NCBI GenBank assembly: GCA_030278955.1
Contig: JAOANR010000006.1
Span: 28,439,124 to 28,503,123 of the forward strand
DNA: 64,000 nucleotides
Origin: Hygrophila difformis
Taxonomy: Eukaryota > Streptophyta > Magnoliopsida > Lamiales > Acanthaceae
Direction: 5' to 3'
The notes beneath the pieces were generated by a model. The model was not told the DNA's origin and did no database searches. It saw only the letters and a program-made list of their open reading frames with translations. The first letter of the stretch is position 1. Each line of letters opens with the position of its first letter. Positions 44,568 to 57,135 of the stretch are shown here, piece after piece. The position numbers and the translations under genes were made by a program.

Positions 44568-47500
44568 TTATTGAGTGTAGGCCGGGTCTGCCACTGCTTG
44601 GCTTTCTTTCTCCGGATCGAACTGTCCAAGGTACTCTTTTAATCGTTGTCCATTCACCACTATATCGCCCCTATCAGTTCGGATCCTGACAGCTCCATTT
44701 TTGAACACCTCTAGTACTTCATGTGGTCCTTCCCATCTAGATTTGAGCTTTCCGGGGAACAGCTTCAACCTAGTATTGAACAATAACACATGTTGACCAA
44801 CATAAAAATACTTAGGTTTGATCCGGCGATCGTGCAACTTCTGGGTCCGCTCCTTGTAAATTCGAGAGCTTTCATAAGCTTGCGCTCGTATTTCCTCAAT
44901 TTCATTGAGGTCCAACTTACGTTTGCTCTGAGCAACTTTCGGATCGAAGTTAAGCGTTTAACGGCCCAGTAAGCTTTATGCTCTAGCTCTACGGGTAAAT
45001 GACAGGCTTTTCCGAAGACCAGCCTATATGGAGACATCCCGATGGGAGTCTTATATGCTGTGCGGTATGCCCATAGAGCATCATTGAGCTTACGTGCCCA
45101 ATCCTTACGGGTTATCCCGACAGTGGCTTCGAGTATGTGTTTGATTTCGCGATTGGATACTTCGACTTGACCACTAGTCTGAGGATGGTAAGGCGTGCCT
45201 ATCTTATGGAGGATCCCATTTTTACTCATTAAAGTTTCAAAACCTTTATTAATAAAGTGTGTTCCTCCATCAGATATCACCACCCTAGGTACGCCAAATC
45301 GACTGAAAATGTTGTTCTTGAGGAACTTGATGACTTGGCTACCATCATTGGTCGGTAATGCGACAGCCTCGACCCATTTGGATACGTAATCGACAGCTAC
45401 CAAGATATAGTAGTTTCCACCAGATGGTGGAAACGGTCCCATGAAGTCAATGCCCCATACATCAAAGATCTCAAGTGTGAGAATCCCCTTTTGAGGCATC
45501 TCATCCCTCTTGGAGATGTTTCCTAATCTTTGGCATCTGTCACAGCCCTTAACAAATGTCCTGCAATCCTCATAGATGTGAGGCCAATAAAATCCACATT
45601 CGAGGACCTTGTGGGCCATTCGAGCGGGACCATGGTGACCTCCATATTCTGATTCATGGCATTTTCTGACAATTTGATAAGCTTCATGCTCGGTCACACA
45701 TCGCCTGATTATTAAATCAGGGCAGTGTTTGAAGAGATAAGGTTCTTCCCAGAAGTAACTTAATACATCTCGTTTGAACTTATTCCTCTGATGATAGTTC
45801 GAAAACTGTGGGGTTACTCCGCATGCCAAGAAGTTAGCGATGTCGGAAAACCATGGGCAAGCTTGATTATGCAGATGCAACGCGAACAACTGTTCGTCCG
45901 GGAAATCTTCATTGACGGCTTTTTCCTTTTTATCATTATCTAATCGAGATAAGTGGTCAGCAGCACCATTATCTCGACCTCGCCTATCTTTTATTATGAT
46001 GTCGAATTCTTGCAACAGAAGTACCCACCTGATTAATCGAGGTTTTGCATCTTGTTTGCTAAACAAGTATCTCAATGCTGTATGATCAGTGTATACTATG
46101 GTCTTTGTACCTATCAGGTACTGTCTGAACTTGTCAAACGCGAAGACTACAGCATACATCTCTTTCTCCGTTGTGGTGTAGTTAACTTGGGCTTCATTCA
46201 GGGCGTGACTCGCGTAATGAATTACGCAGTGTCTCCCATCCTTATGTTGTCCAAGAACTGCGCCTACGGCGAGACCACTAGCATCGCACATTACCTCGAA
46301 AGGCAGTGACCAATCGGGTGGTTGCACTATCGGTGCAGAAACCAACATCTTCTTGAGCGTGTCAAAGGCTTGGACACACGCTTCATTTATTAAGAAAGGA
46401 TTTTCTTTACAAAGCAGATTAGTGAGCGGCTTGGCAATTTTAGAGAAATCCTTAATGAATCGCCGGTAAAAACCGGCATGCCCTAAGAAGCTCCTAACTG
46501 ATTTGATCGAGTTAGGAAGAGGGAGATTGGAGATGATGGAAACTTTGGCTGGATCAACTTCAATGCCTACACGAGAAATGCGATGACCTAACACTATGCC
46601 CTCAGTGACCATAAAATGGCACTTTTCCCAATTTAAAACCAAGTTAGTGTCCTCACACCTCTTTAAAATCTTAGCAAGATTGGTCAAACAATCTTCGAAC
46701 GTATCTCCATATACAGAGAAGTCATCCATGAAGACCTCAATGCATTTTTCGATAAATTCAGAGAAAATAGACATCATGCATCTTTGAAAAGTAGCAGGTG
46801 CATTGCACAAACCAAAAGGCATCCGTCGATAGGCAAAAGTGCCGTACGGGCAAGTAAAAGTGGTTTTCTCATGGTCTTCACTAGAGATAACAATCTGATT
46901 ATAACCAGAATAACCATCCAAAAAGCAATAAAACTCTCTCCCTGCCAACCTCTCAAGCATCTGATCAATGAATGGCAATGGAAAATGGTCCTTGCGTGTG
47001 GCCTCGTTCAGCTTCCGGTAGTCGATACAAACTCTCCATCCGGTCACTGGCCTGGTTGCAACCTCTTCTCCTTGCTCATTCTTGGTTATGCACATCCCTC
47101 CTCGTTTGGGTACGACCTGCACCGGGCTAACCCATTTGCTATCAGAGATAGGATAGATTATACCAGCATCTAAGAGCTTGATAACTTCTTTCCTCACCAC
47201 TTCCTGCATAAGGGGGTTCAATCGCCTCTGAGGTTGACGGGAGGGTTTAAACTCTTCTTCCATTAGAATCCTGTGCATGCAAATAGAAGGGCTTATTCCT
47301 TTTATATCAGAAATGGTCCAACCTATTGCATGTACATGTTTCTTAAGAACGTCCACCAGAGCGTTTTCTTGCTCTTGGGAGAGCTTAGCCGAAACAATCA
47401 CGGGTAACTTTTTATGTTCTGCGAGAAACGCGTACTTGAGATGATCGGGTAGTGTTTTAAGTTCAAGCTCTGGTGGACATTCAACGGAAGGGAGTAGTTT

Positions 47501-50500
47501 GCGAGAATTGGGTAGTGGGAGAACAGATTTACCTTCGGGATCCTGCATCAGTACAGGATCCTCTTCCTCCTCTTGGTTGGCGTCATCATGGAAGTCGATG
47601 CCGTCAAATTCCTCCAAATCCCCTGTTTCGGGATCGGCAAAGTGAACGGCTTTGCATCCTTTGTGCTCCACGCCAGCAGGCTTCAGTACCTGCTTTGATA
47701 GTTCATCCAGCATCATTTCACAATCAAGTTCAGAGTCTGGCTCTTCCCTAACTATTACATTTTCAAATGAGAAACAAGAACTGTCATTCGGAAATTTCTG
47801 CAATTTCTCCATATCAAAGATGATCTCCTCGCCATCGACCCTTAAGGTGACTTTTCCGGATTTAGCGTCAATCAGTGCACCACCAGTGGCTAGAAATGGG
47901 CGTCCAAGGATAAGCGGCATTTCAGAATCCTCTTCAATGTCGAGGACGATGAAGTCGACCGGGAAAAGAACCTGCCCGGTTTTGACCACAACATCCTTGA
48001 GGATTCCTACGGGCTGAGTGATCGATCTGTCTGCAAGTTGCAGTCTCATCTTGACCGGTTGAATTTCTCCAAGCTTAAGGCGAACAGCCATAGCTAGTGG
48101 CATCACATTGATGCTTGATCCTAAATCACAAAGCCCCATACTCACTTTGGCCTTTCCGAATTGTACTGGAAGTGTGCAACATCCGGGGTCCTCTTTCTTT
48201 TCAGGCATTCTCCTCTGAACGATGGCACTACATGTGCTGTTGAGAATAATTACCTCTTCCTGCTCAACCTGCCTTTTTCCTGAAATCAATTCTTTCAAGA
48301 ACTTAGCATAGATGGGCATTTCGGAAATCATTTCTGTGAGAGGAATGGTTATCTCTACAGACTTTAATCGTTGCAGAAATTTCTTGAATTTAAGATCATG
48401 TTCTTTATTTTTAAGCCGCGCAGGATAAGGAATCCTGGGCATGTACTTGTTATTAGCAATTTTTGGTGATGAAGGGAAGGAAGTTGTACCTTCACCTGTA
48501 CCCTTATCTGTTTCAGCCATTTCAGGCGCAGCTTCAGTCTGCAATTCGGCTGTCTCTTTTTCCGCTTTATTCCCATTATCAGCTTCCTTACCAGCATTGT
48601 CAACAATATCATCTTCTTCAAATTCCGCTCCAGTATCTGCTCCCTTTGGTCCAGCTAGTACTCTTCCAGATTTCAAGGTTATTGCCTTGCATTGCGGGTT
48701 CTTTTCCGCAGTACTAGGCAATGTTCCTTTGTCCCTTTTCTGCATCTCGTTAGCCATCTGTGTAACTTGGGTCTCCACATTTCTGATGGAGGCCTGCAGT
48801 TGATTGTTGATCTCTTTCTGACTAGTGATGAAATCAGTCATCAGATTCTCAAGCCTTGAAGGAGGCTTTTGATTCTGATTCTGATTTTGATGCTGATTCT
48901 GATTCCACTGGCCTTGGTTTGGGACAAACTGAGGCTGGAAACTCTGATTGGGCTGAAAGTTCTGGAAATTCTGAGGCGGCCTCTGCTGGATCTGAGGTTG
49001 GAAACCTAGATTCTGAAAATGTTGGCCCCTGTTCTGATTGAATCCTTGGTTCTGCTGAGGGTTGAACTGTTGTTGCTGTGGCTTGTTCAAGAGATGTGAG
49101 TTTAAGGCGTTGTTGTTTGAATAAGACAAATTCGGGTGTCTATTTGGAAAAGCTCCTGCATAGTTACAGCTCTCAGCTGTGACTTGCTCGCATGTGTCAG
49201 TTGCATGAGCACCTTGACACAGTCCACAGATCACATCAGTTTGCTGTCCCTGCGCAGAACTTCCAACTCCTTGATTTACAGACAACGCTGCCACTTGCTC
49301 TTGAAGCTTTTCAATGTCTGACTTCTCTACTATACCTACAGCACATAAACTACGAGGGGGAGTGAGATTACCATCATCAGTTAGAACAGAACGGTTGACA
49401 CTCATGGCTTCAATCTTTGCCCAGGCTTGGTCCATAGGTATGTAGAGCAAATATTGACCACCAGCAGCATCAAGCATGGATTTCCATGCTGGGGTCAGAC
49501 CACTGTAGAACTTTCTCAGTCTCTCCCAGTCATGGAAGCCATGTTGAGGACACTTCCTGAGCAGGTTGAAGAATCTTTCCTTTGCATCATACAAGGACTC
49601 GTCTGGTTTCATCTTGAATTCCGCAATTTTGGAGCGGCATTCATCCACCTTGGACTCCGGGAAGTATTTTGCTAGGAAGTTTCTGATCACATCTTCCCAT
49701 GTAGACTTCTGATTTACGGGCAGTGACTTGTACCATGTTCGTGCTCCGCTTGTCAGAGAGAAGGGGAATAGCCTTAGTCGAATAGTGTTTGCGGGTACAT
49801 CACGATTCTTGATCGTGTCACACAATTCTAGGAAGGTTTGCAGGTGATCATGGGGATCTTCATGACTTGCTCCGGCAAACTGGTTGCTCTGGACTAGATT
49901 GATTAGGGCCGGTTTCAGTTCGAAATTCCTGGCCAAGAATGGAGCTTGTCCAGGAATGTTCAGATATGGCTCTAAAATCGGCTGCATGTAATCAGCAGCA
50001 GCTGCTGCTTGATGATTGTTCTCAGGCCCGCCTTGGTACTGCTGTGGGTAGTAGTTCTGAGGCATGAAATAGTTCCTCGGATCATTGAAATCATTCGGAT
50101 TCGGGGGATTCTGATGGGGGTTATGGTATTGCTGATTCTGTTGGTTTGGGAAATTTTGCTGATTTGGTTGGTTTTGGTTGTTTGGTGGGTTTTGGTTCGG
50201 GTTGGGAGGGGGTGCCTCGAAGTGCTGCTGCTCCATGTTTGGTGGATTCCCACCTCCTTGTATGATCTGGGGAGGGGGATCATCCAAATCATCATGATCA
50301 GCGTCTTCGGGGTCTTCCTCAATGTTGTGAAGTGGGGGATTGGGTTGAATGATTGGTGGGATGTCAGGGTTTGCCATTTCGGAAATATCGTTGCTGGTGC
50401 TTGGCGAAAGTAATGCATGTCGTTCCCGTTCCCTTCTTCGTTTAGTCTCCGCCCTAAGACGTCGAGCTGTCTTTTCTATCTCTGAATTAAACGGGATCTC

Positions 50501-50527
50501 GGCTGGCGTATGCTTCCTCCTTTGCAT
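44568..50527 (-). CDS. gag-pol: Gag-Pol polyprotein of the inner Athila (one late frameshift)
   Basis: A single frame of 1920 codons from the ATG at 50527 ([14 protein letters not shown]). Rough residues: Pro/Asn/Gln-rich N-terminal part; Gag core about 190-370 ([16 protein letters not shown]); CX2CX3HX4C knuckle [13 protein letters not shown]; protease about 800 with [11 protein letters not shown] (the Athila form of the DSG site) and [10 protein letters not shown] about 1090-1290 with intact FMDDFS near 1266; RNase H; integrase with an HHCC finger (CDRCQR) and the D-D-E residues (GIDFMGPFP near 1690, ISDGGTHF near 1750, REIKHILE near 1796). A one-base loss near 44953 (about residue 1858) shifts the integrase C-terminus into another frame, where it continues to 44568 ([21 protein letters not shown]). 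Everything else looks functional. Encodes particle, copying and integration functions. Confidence 0.92.
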
Positions 50528-50671
50528 AGAACAACGACTTCAATAATGACAGTACCTGTACAATCCCCAGGTTAGAAGTGGTTCTGAAGGTGAATATTTA
50601 TAATTATATGTATAGGCTACTCTAGGAGCAATGAGGAATGTAATTCTCTAAATAAAACGGCGCTGCATCCT

Positions 50672-50688
50672 CCCCGGCAACGGCGCCA
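50672..50688 (-). promoter_or_regulatory. Primer binding site, tRNA-Asp type
   Basis: Minus strand TGGCGCCGTTGCCGGGG starts immediately at the LTR end, the usual Athila/Tat primer site. Confidence 0.9.
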
Positions 50689-53600
50689 TGAAACTTTTGA
50701 CAAATTTCCGTCCCACGAGCTTTTTCTAAAATATACCAGGTTAGATTTATTACAAGAAAAGAGTTATGATTCACGGGAAAAGGGTTTAGGGATACATATA
50801 TGTTAAGCTTAACTGTCTTTTTATTACTCAAGTATGGTGCGTTGGTTTCAAATGGCGCTGTGGTCCTCTCTGTCATGGAATGTTGACAAATCTCATGGCA
50901 CAGCCGGGATAGGTTGACCTTCAGCCTGTCACACTGAGGATCCCCGGCAGATATGCCATGATACTTCTCATCAATTCTTGCCATAAGAGTTCCTGCCATG
51001 AAACTTTTAGACAGATTCCCACTACATGAGTATTTTCCAAAAAAATCATGATCCTGGTTTAGGTTCTATTTAATGAAACCAATTTATGATGGCGGTGTTG
51101 TGATTAGGGATATATTTATACGTAGTCATGTTTTTATTGCTCGTAGTTAAGAAACTGTGCCCCCGAAAGCGCACGGTGTCAAAAATTGCAGTAATTTATA
51201 GTAAGACCGGATCGTTCACTGGAGGATGTGCGATAGAAGCAGGGCCCACTTCGTTTTACTATATTTTCCATTCGTATTGCTCAATAGGTTTGAAAGATGA
51301 TTAATATCTACTGACGGGAATTTAAACTAGATCTTGAAAGCAGTTAAATTAATCTACAAAGCAAATAAATCTATTCTAGAAAGCGGATAAGAATTATTCT
51401 AGGAATGCAGTAAACATTAAAGCAGGAAAAATTACATTGTGCCAACCGTGAAGCTGAATCACAATGTAGACAGAAGGGACAGGAAGAAAAGAATGAAAAT
51501 TGGACAAGAGTGAGATACAGCAATATTAAACTTCCATTTTCATACGCAGATCTTTGTTTGGGATAATTCTATCAGATAGCTAATTCTCATGCTCTCAATA
51601 AGGCTTTCCCTTTAACAGACAGGTACTTGCAATATGAGTTTACATGTTCTTAAGACCGCAAATTCTAAGATACCACAGATTCGTAACTGCCCTGGCCTGG
51701 GTGTGTTACTTCATCTGTGGTGGAAAAGCAACACCCGACACATCATTTATTGAAATGTCAAGTACCACTATCATTCTCCCATGTCACACCCAAAGATTTG
51801 AATTCAGCCCTAAACTATCCCTTAACTGTCAATCCTAGTAGCAGTTACACAACTCTCAATACAACCGAGTGACCTCTAATGAAAGCGGTTAAAAGAAAGC
51901 GGTAAAGAAAGCATTTAAACCTATCACTCGGAGGTTTTGAAAATCTGACCCTGGTAGTAAAAGACAGCTCCCCATCAGAATGAAAGAGTATGGATCAAGA
52001 ATTCCCGGCTCTCAGTGAACCACTAGTGTGTTCACTTCCTTCCGGGTGATTATGAGATACAAACTAATGAAACGAACTAATAAATTAGTTCGTTCCGGAT
52101 GCACTCACTCAGGACTCAAAAGTAGGCTTTGGCAGAAGAGGATAGCAGTTGAAAGAAAACTCAACCCTATCTTGGAAAATAACCAAGGCCTGGATGATGT
52201 TCCTCTAAGATTATTTACTACACTGTATTTGAATCCAAGTGGACCCCATCTCGGTGTAGCACTTAATCTTACATTTCCATCAACCAGCAATTTTGGAAAA
52301 TAATGGATTTGAAAATCATTCCCTGTCAGGTACTAGACTCTCAGTTAAAACACAGACCCTTTCAGTCTAGGCGAGACCTAATCGCTGAATCTGCTTCTAA
52401 TTTCCCAAAATACAACCATTGACAGAATATGAATTAGTCATAACTGAAGAATTTATCCCTTACTCAGATCCGGATTTTATAAAGAGGTTTTTGTTGGAAA
52501 TTTATAAAGCAATATCTGTTTAAGATCTAGACTTCTATTGTCCAAGGGAAGGATCCCAAAATAAGTACAGACCACAATAGTATATAATATTATCATGCAT
52601 AAAGATATATGGAAGTGTAAAATTAATTGACCCAAAATATAAATGCGGGTCTAAACAGAAGGTGAAACACAGAATGAAGTGGTCAAGGGACCAAAGTAAT
52701 GGCAGAGTAATCAGGTGGACTGTAAACATCTACTGTCCAATTTCCCAATCACTCGGATGGAGCGAATTTAGACAGCTTAGACCCTATAATGGTGGTGTCA
52801 ACACCAGTTGGGCCTCCACTGTCTGTGAATTCGGATAAAAACCTACATGCTTCCCTTCTATAATGATCATCAGTTGGCATTGACTGATGCCAACTGACTC
52901 CCAGTACGGATGGGGATTCAGGTTTGGAAATTAAGATAATAAAAATAAAACTGTATCTGGATGGGAGTCAGCCGAGCAGCTATTATAACCCCGGATGGGC
53001 GAACTGCCAAGGCTTCCACTGACAGCCATCCAGACCATGCAAAATAACAATTAGTAACTAATACCCAGAATACGAGCTAGTTATCCATGAGGGAGTACCC
53101 GCCAACATTAGTCTGATGTATTCTTTACTAATGGTTCCACACAACACACGAAGACAAAATAAATAATAAATAAAAGAAGATCCCTTGTATGAGAGACATT
53201 GGTTTCTCATGCAAGGTTGTGGATTGGGTCCACAATTGATGGTCTTAAATAATCCTTCCTACCATAATTAATTACAGTCCAGATTATCTGTTTAAGCCAT
53301 CGAGATTTTGTTTATACAAGAATGTTTTAATGGCAATTGAACAAAGGTCCTTTAGTCATGATGATTATTGAAGTTTGATTATTGCTAATCTCAATCTTTA
53401 ATCATTAATGAGTCAAGGGTTCAATCAGTTAAGTGATGCAAATGGAGAATCAAAATTTGGGCAGCATAACACCCTATATTGCAATTCCAGAATGTTACAT
53501 CCTAACCCGTGGGGCTATGATGTGAGTGTTGCAATATAAAATAGGGAGAGAATGAAGTTTGTTTGAGATTAAATAGAGGGAGAGGAACCCTTGTCGCGTT

Positions 53601-55405
53601 ATCATAAATTTTGTCGCGGACCGAGATCCGCGACATGGACATCCCGACAAGTTTTTAGAATTTTTGGCAGCATAACGCTTCTTTGTCGCTATGCAAGATT
53701 TTGTCGCGGAACGTGGTTCCGCGACAAGAGTGACATCGCGACAAAGTGTTTTCATAAAATTCCTAAAGCATTTGAACCCTTGTCGCTATGCATGGAAATT
53801 TTGTCGCGGAACGTGGTTCCGCGACAAGGTGTTCCGCGACAAGGTGTTCAAAGATCAAGGAAAATGGCATAATTTTTCTGTCTCAGAATGGGATTTTGTC
53901 GCGGAACGTGGCTCCGCGACAAGATGATTCCGCGACAAAAAGCCATGAAGACAAAATGCAAGAGTTTGGCTCCTTTGTCGCTATGCATGGACAGTTTTGT
54001 CGCGGAACGTGGCTCCGCGACAAGGTATTCCGCGACAAAGGGTTTTAAATTATGGAGACAAATGTCTTGAAACACCTTGGTCGCGTAACAGCCATCTTGT
54101 CGCGGAACGTGGTTCCGCGCCAGAAGGCGGTTGGCGCCCAAGGTGGTTCAGGACAAAAGTCAGAAAAAGCAGAAATGAACAATGGCATGCAAACAGCGTG
54201 ATCTCACCCTATTTCAGATCAAAAAGCTATTCTAAGCTAAAAATAAGCAAGAAACATTCAAAATAAAGAAGAACATGCTTAAACAAAAATAACAAGGATT
54301 GGCAGAATATTAAAATAAAGCAGGAGTCCTAATCTAGGGTTTGATCACACATCCACACAACATTATCCATAATATGCCAACAGTAAACATAAAAATAACA
54401 AAATGGGGGTCAAATGACCCCAAAATGAAAAAGAAAGCATAAATCCATGGGGTGTGAGACCCATTTCATGATTTGGGACACAAATGATGAATGTTTTCCC
54501 ATATTATTGAAGAGGTATTGTTAATACCCATGATTTGGGTATTACAAACCCTAAAACAAGAGTTTAGAAACCAAAACATGGTATAAAAATGGCTATCTAA
54601 GCAACTGTGAACAGTAAAACACTAAACTAAGCTAAACTAAGAGCAAAAATTAAATAATACATGAAAATAAACCTAAACTACTCTACCTAAGGAAGAACTC
54701 CTAAGCTTGCCTGCAAGAGCTCTACAACAATTTCAATCTCTCTACTGGCCAACCCTTAGCTCATGGGAGACACCTCATATTTATAGAAGTGTAACCCTAA
54801 GCCCATGGGCCTTGATTCTAGCCCATTGTGTCTTAAGACATCACACACATCACAGCTTTGTCTCGGAGCATCAAGTTGGTCGCGGAACACACTGCATGTG
54901 GCAAGGCTTCTCGACTGGGTCTTGTGTCTCTATTTGTGCATCTTGGTCGCGGAACATGCCTTTGTCGCGGAGCATGCCATCGCGACAAAGGTCATCGCGC
55001 CAAGGGGCTTGGCTGGTCTCCTCTTCATCTGGGCCACTTGGTCGCGGAACATGCCTTTGTCGCGGAACACTGCATCGCGCCAAGGGGCTTCCGCGACAAA
55101 GGTCTTCCTGGGCCTGCTGGATTGGGCCAGATGGGCCGAAAATATTCTTTTTGTGGGCTTTTCTATCTTTTTCCCATCTTTTTGTTTCCTTTTCTTTTTC
55201 TCATGTTTTTGGATTTTTCTAACATAACTATGTAATAAAATTACATATTTATGCCTTTTTCACACCAGCTTATTATTTTTACAATTATGCATAAATTAGT
55301 CCAATTCGACTGCTTTCTTACTTAATGTAAGACCGGAATGCGATCAAATGCCCGTTTAAGACACGGAAATGGATTGAAAATAATGGTCATTTTTGACCAT
55401 TATCA
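50689..55405 (-). repeat. 5' LTR of the inner Athila, 4717 bp
   Basis: Minus strand TGATAATGG...GTTTCA. Same arrays and TATA box as the 3' LTR. The PBS begins at the next base, with no spacer. Confidence 0.95.
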
Positions 55406-55682
55406 AAGGCTGAATGGGCTGGTAAGGCTGATTGACCTCCTGCTGGTCATCAGCGGGTGCAGTAATATGCCTCGAAGAAGCACCACTCTTGGACTTACTC
55501 TTTCTGAAATAAGAAAAAAGTCCCTTAGACTTGGAAGCACCTCTCGAGCCCTGTGGTGGATCCATCTGTATAAAATTTTTCGTACGGAGTCTGCGATGTT
55601 CAAAAATATGCTCATCAGGAATAGGAGTAGGAATGCTATCCGGTGACTGTGGATCATAAATCCCCATCCTTCCCTCGGGCAT
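55406..55682 (-). CDS. Accessory ORF 1 of the outer Athila, N-terminal part
   Basis: ATG at 55682 (MPEGRMGIYDPQSPDSIP) after an in-frame TAG. About 92 codons with a basic/Ser-rich stretch (SKSKGLFSYFRKSKSKSG), cut at the inner Athila edge in ...NQPYQPIQP. The frame continues at 35391 (QPEGSDHSQ) once the insertion and its target repeat are discounted, so this was one ORF of about 620 codons before the insertion. No domain in this part. Confidence 0.6.
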
Positions 55683-56880
55683 GGGTATATATACCTATAA
55701 CCCGATTTCTTAGGGAGATTTGGAGGATTATACATTATTTCAGTACCTGGTTGTACAAAAACTCTGGGTTAGTATCATATATATGCATTGCCTCACATCC
55801 TCACACTTAAGTTTAAACCAAAGGTTTAACTTAAGTGTTAAGTATAAAGCAAACATATACATCAACCTAGAATGTGGGATTTAAATGACTCAATGACCAA
55901 AATGTTGTATTTTAAAAGTTATGAATCCTAACTTTGTTTAAACATATCATCCATTTTATTCTAGAGTTTAAGATTCATGTTAGAGCATGCTTTTTTCAAT
56001 AAAAACTCCTCATTTTATTAAATTCCCAGATTTAATAAATAAAATAACCTAAAATAATAAACTAGTGCATTAAAAATGGTTTAAATTAATATTTAAATCC
56101 ATTCCAATTTATTCATATGATAAATTAACCTATTTTAATTAACTAAGTTATAAATAAAAGAGTTTTTATCAAAATATGCTCCAATTAACTCATATTATGA
56201 AGAACATGGAATTTTTGACATAAAAATAACTTTATATTTTTAATATAACTAAAATGACATGTTCTAGTGATTTTTCATCCATTTAATTAATCAAAAATGC
56301 CATTTTAATTAGTTTTAAAGCAATTTCCAGATTTTAATTTTCAAAAATCCCAAATTTTTAAATGTAATCAAAAAATTTTCATATTATGCAAGAAATTCAT
56401 GTTCTACAACACTTGTTCATGTTTAAACTAAGATTTAGACAATTAAAAACAAGTTTAATCCCACATTCTAACAATACCCAAAATTTGAGTAACTACACAA
56501 ATACCACAATTAATGCATTCCAAAGCACTAGAATATGATAAAATTTGAATTGGGATAGCTATTCTTACCTAAATTGAAGGATTGGAGCACTTTGAAGAGG
56601 ATTCCCCAAAGTTGGAAGAACTAGGGTTCTTGAGCCCTAATTTGATTAAACAAACAAAATTTGGGGTTTTTGGAATGAGAATTGACAATGTAGATGAGAA
56701 TTGATAGGAAGAAACAAGAATTGGAAGAATTTTTACCGGAATGGCGCAAGTGTGTCGCTTGGGGGGAGATGTGGCGCTCGGTTGTGTGTTGGGAGGAAGG
56801 AGGAAGTCTCTTCGGTCGAATGGAATGGAAAAGAATGAGATTTTGGGGTTAAATCCGATTCTGGTCCGGGTCAAGGACTG
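55683..56880. other. Leader/intron-like region upstream of accessory ORF 1
   Basis: In element sense it has a pyrimidine-rich leader and CTTCAATTTAG|GTAAGAAT near 56573, a strong 5' splice-site look-alike. It ends with TTGTACAACCAG near 55750, an acceptor-like site, and a PPT-like GTGAGGATGTGAGG at 55791-55811. No coding pattern; an intron-containing leader is inferred. Confidence 0.45.
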
Positions 56881-56884
56881 TTGA

Positions 56885-57135
56885 CCCGCGGGTCGGCGCC
56901 GTTTGTGGCGCATCAAGGCCAATTTCGGCGCCGCACAGGCTGTGCGGCGCATTTTCGGATCAAGAATTTTTCTAAGTCCTCGAGTGGCGCAATAATTGGC
57001 GCTTAAATGAGATTTTATGCGCCACAAAGAAGATGTGGCGCCTGAACTGAGTGAAAAAATTCCTAAGTCCCAAAATGGCGCATTATGTGGCGCTCGGGAG
57101 CAATTTTATGCGCCACCATGAAGGTGTGGCGCTTA
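56885..57135. repeat. GGCGCC array upstream of accessory ORF 1
   Basis: About three ~90-base units (anchors near 56894, 56982, 57075): GGCGC..TT.GTGGCGC, TTTTATGCGCCAC, TGTGGCGC. Same unit as in the LTR and upstream of accessory ORF 2. Confidence 0.8.

Larger units (their letters stand above)
35392..55405 (-). mobile_element. Young Athila-type element (inner) carrying an F-box gene
   Basis: Minus strand: 5' LTR (55405-50689), tRNA-Asp type PBS, gag-pol (50527-44568), an internal promoter-like region with a palindrome array, a two-exon F-box gene (43580-41788), PPT and 3' LTR (40107-35392). LTR ends are TGATAATGG...GTTTCA. By hand I count about 14 substitutions and one single-base indel over 4.7 kb of LTR (~0.3%), so it is young. 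The flanks share AGGCTG (35385-35390 and 55407-55412), one base away from each LTR end. Removing the element and one repeat restores the reading frame of the outer accessory ORF 1. Confidence 0.93.

Noticed and set aside
44930..44960. Programmed ribosomal frameshift in pol
   Set aside because: Site is in the integrase C-terminus, not gag/pol, and lacks a slippery heptamer I recognise; a simple deletion fits better.
44790..50413. Plus-strand ORFs across the inner gag-pol
   Set aside because: Shadows of the 1920-codon minus-strand frame.
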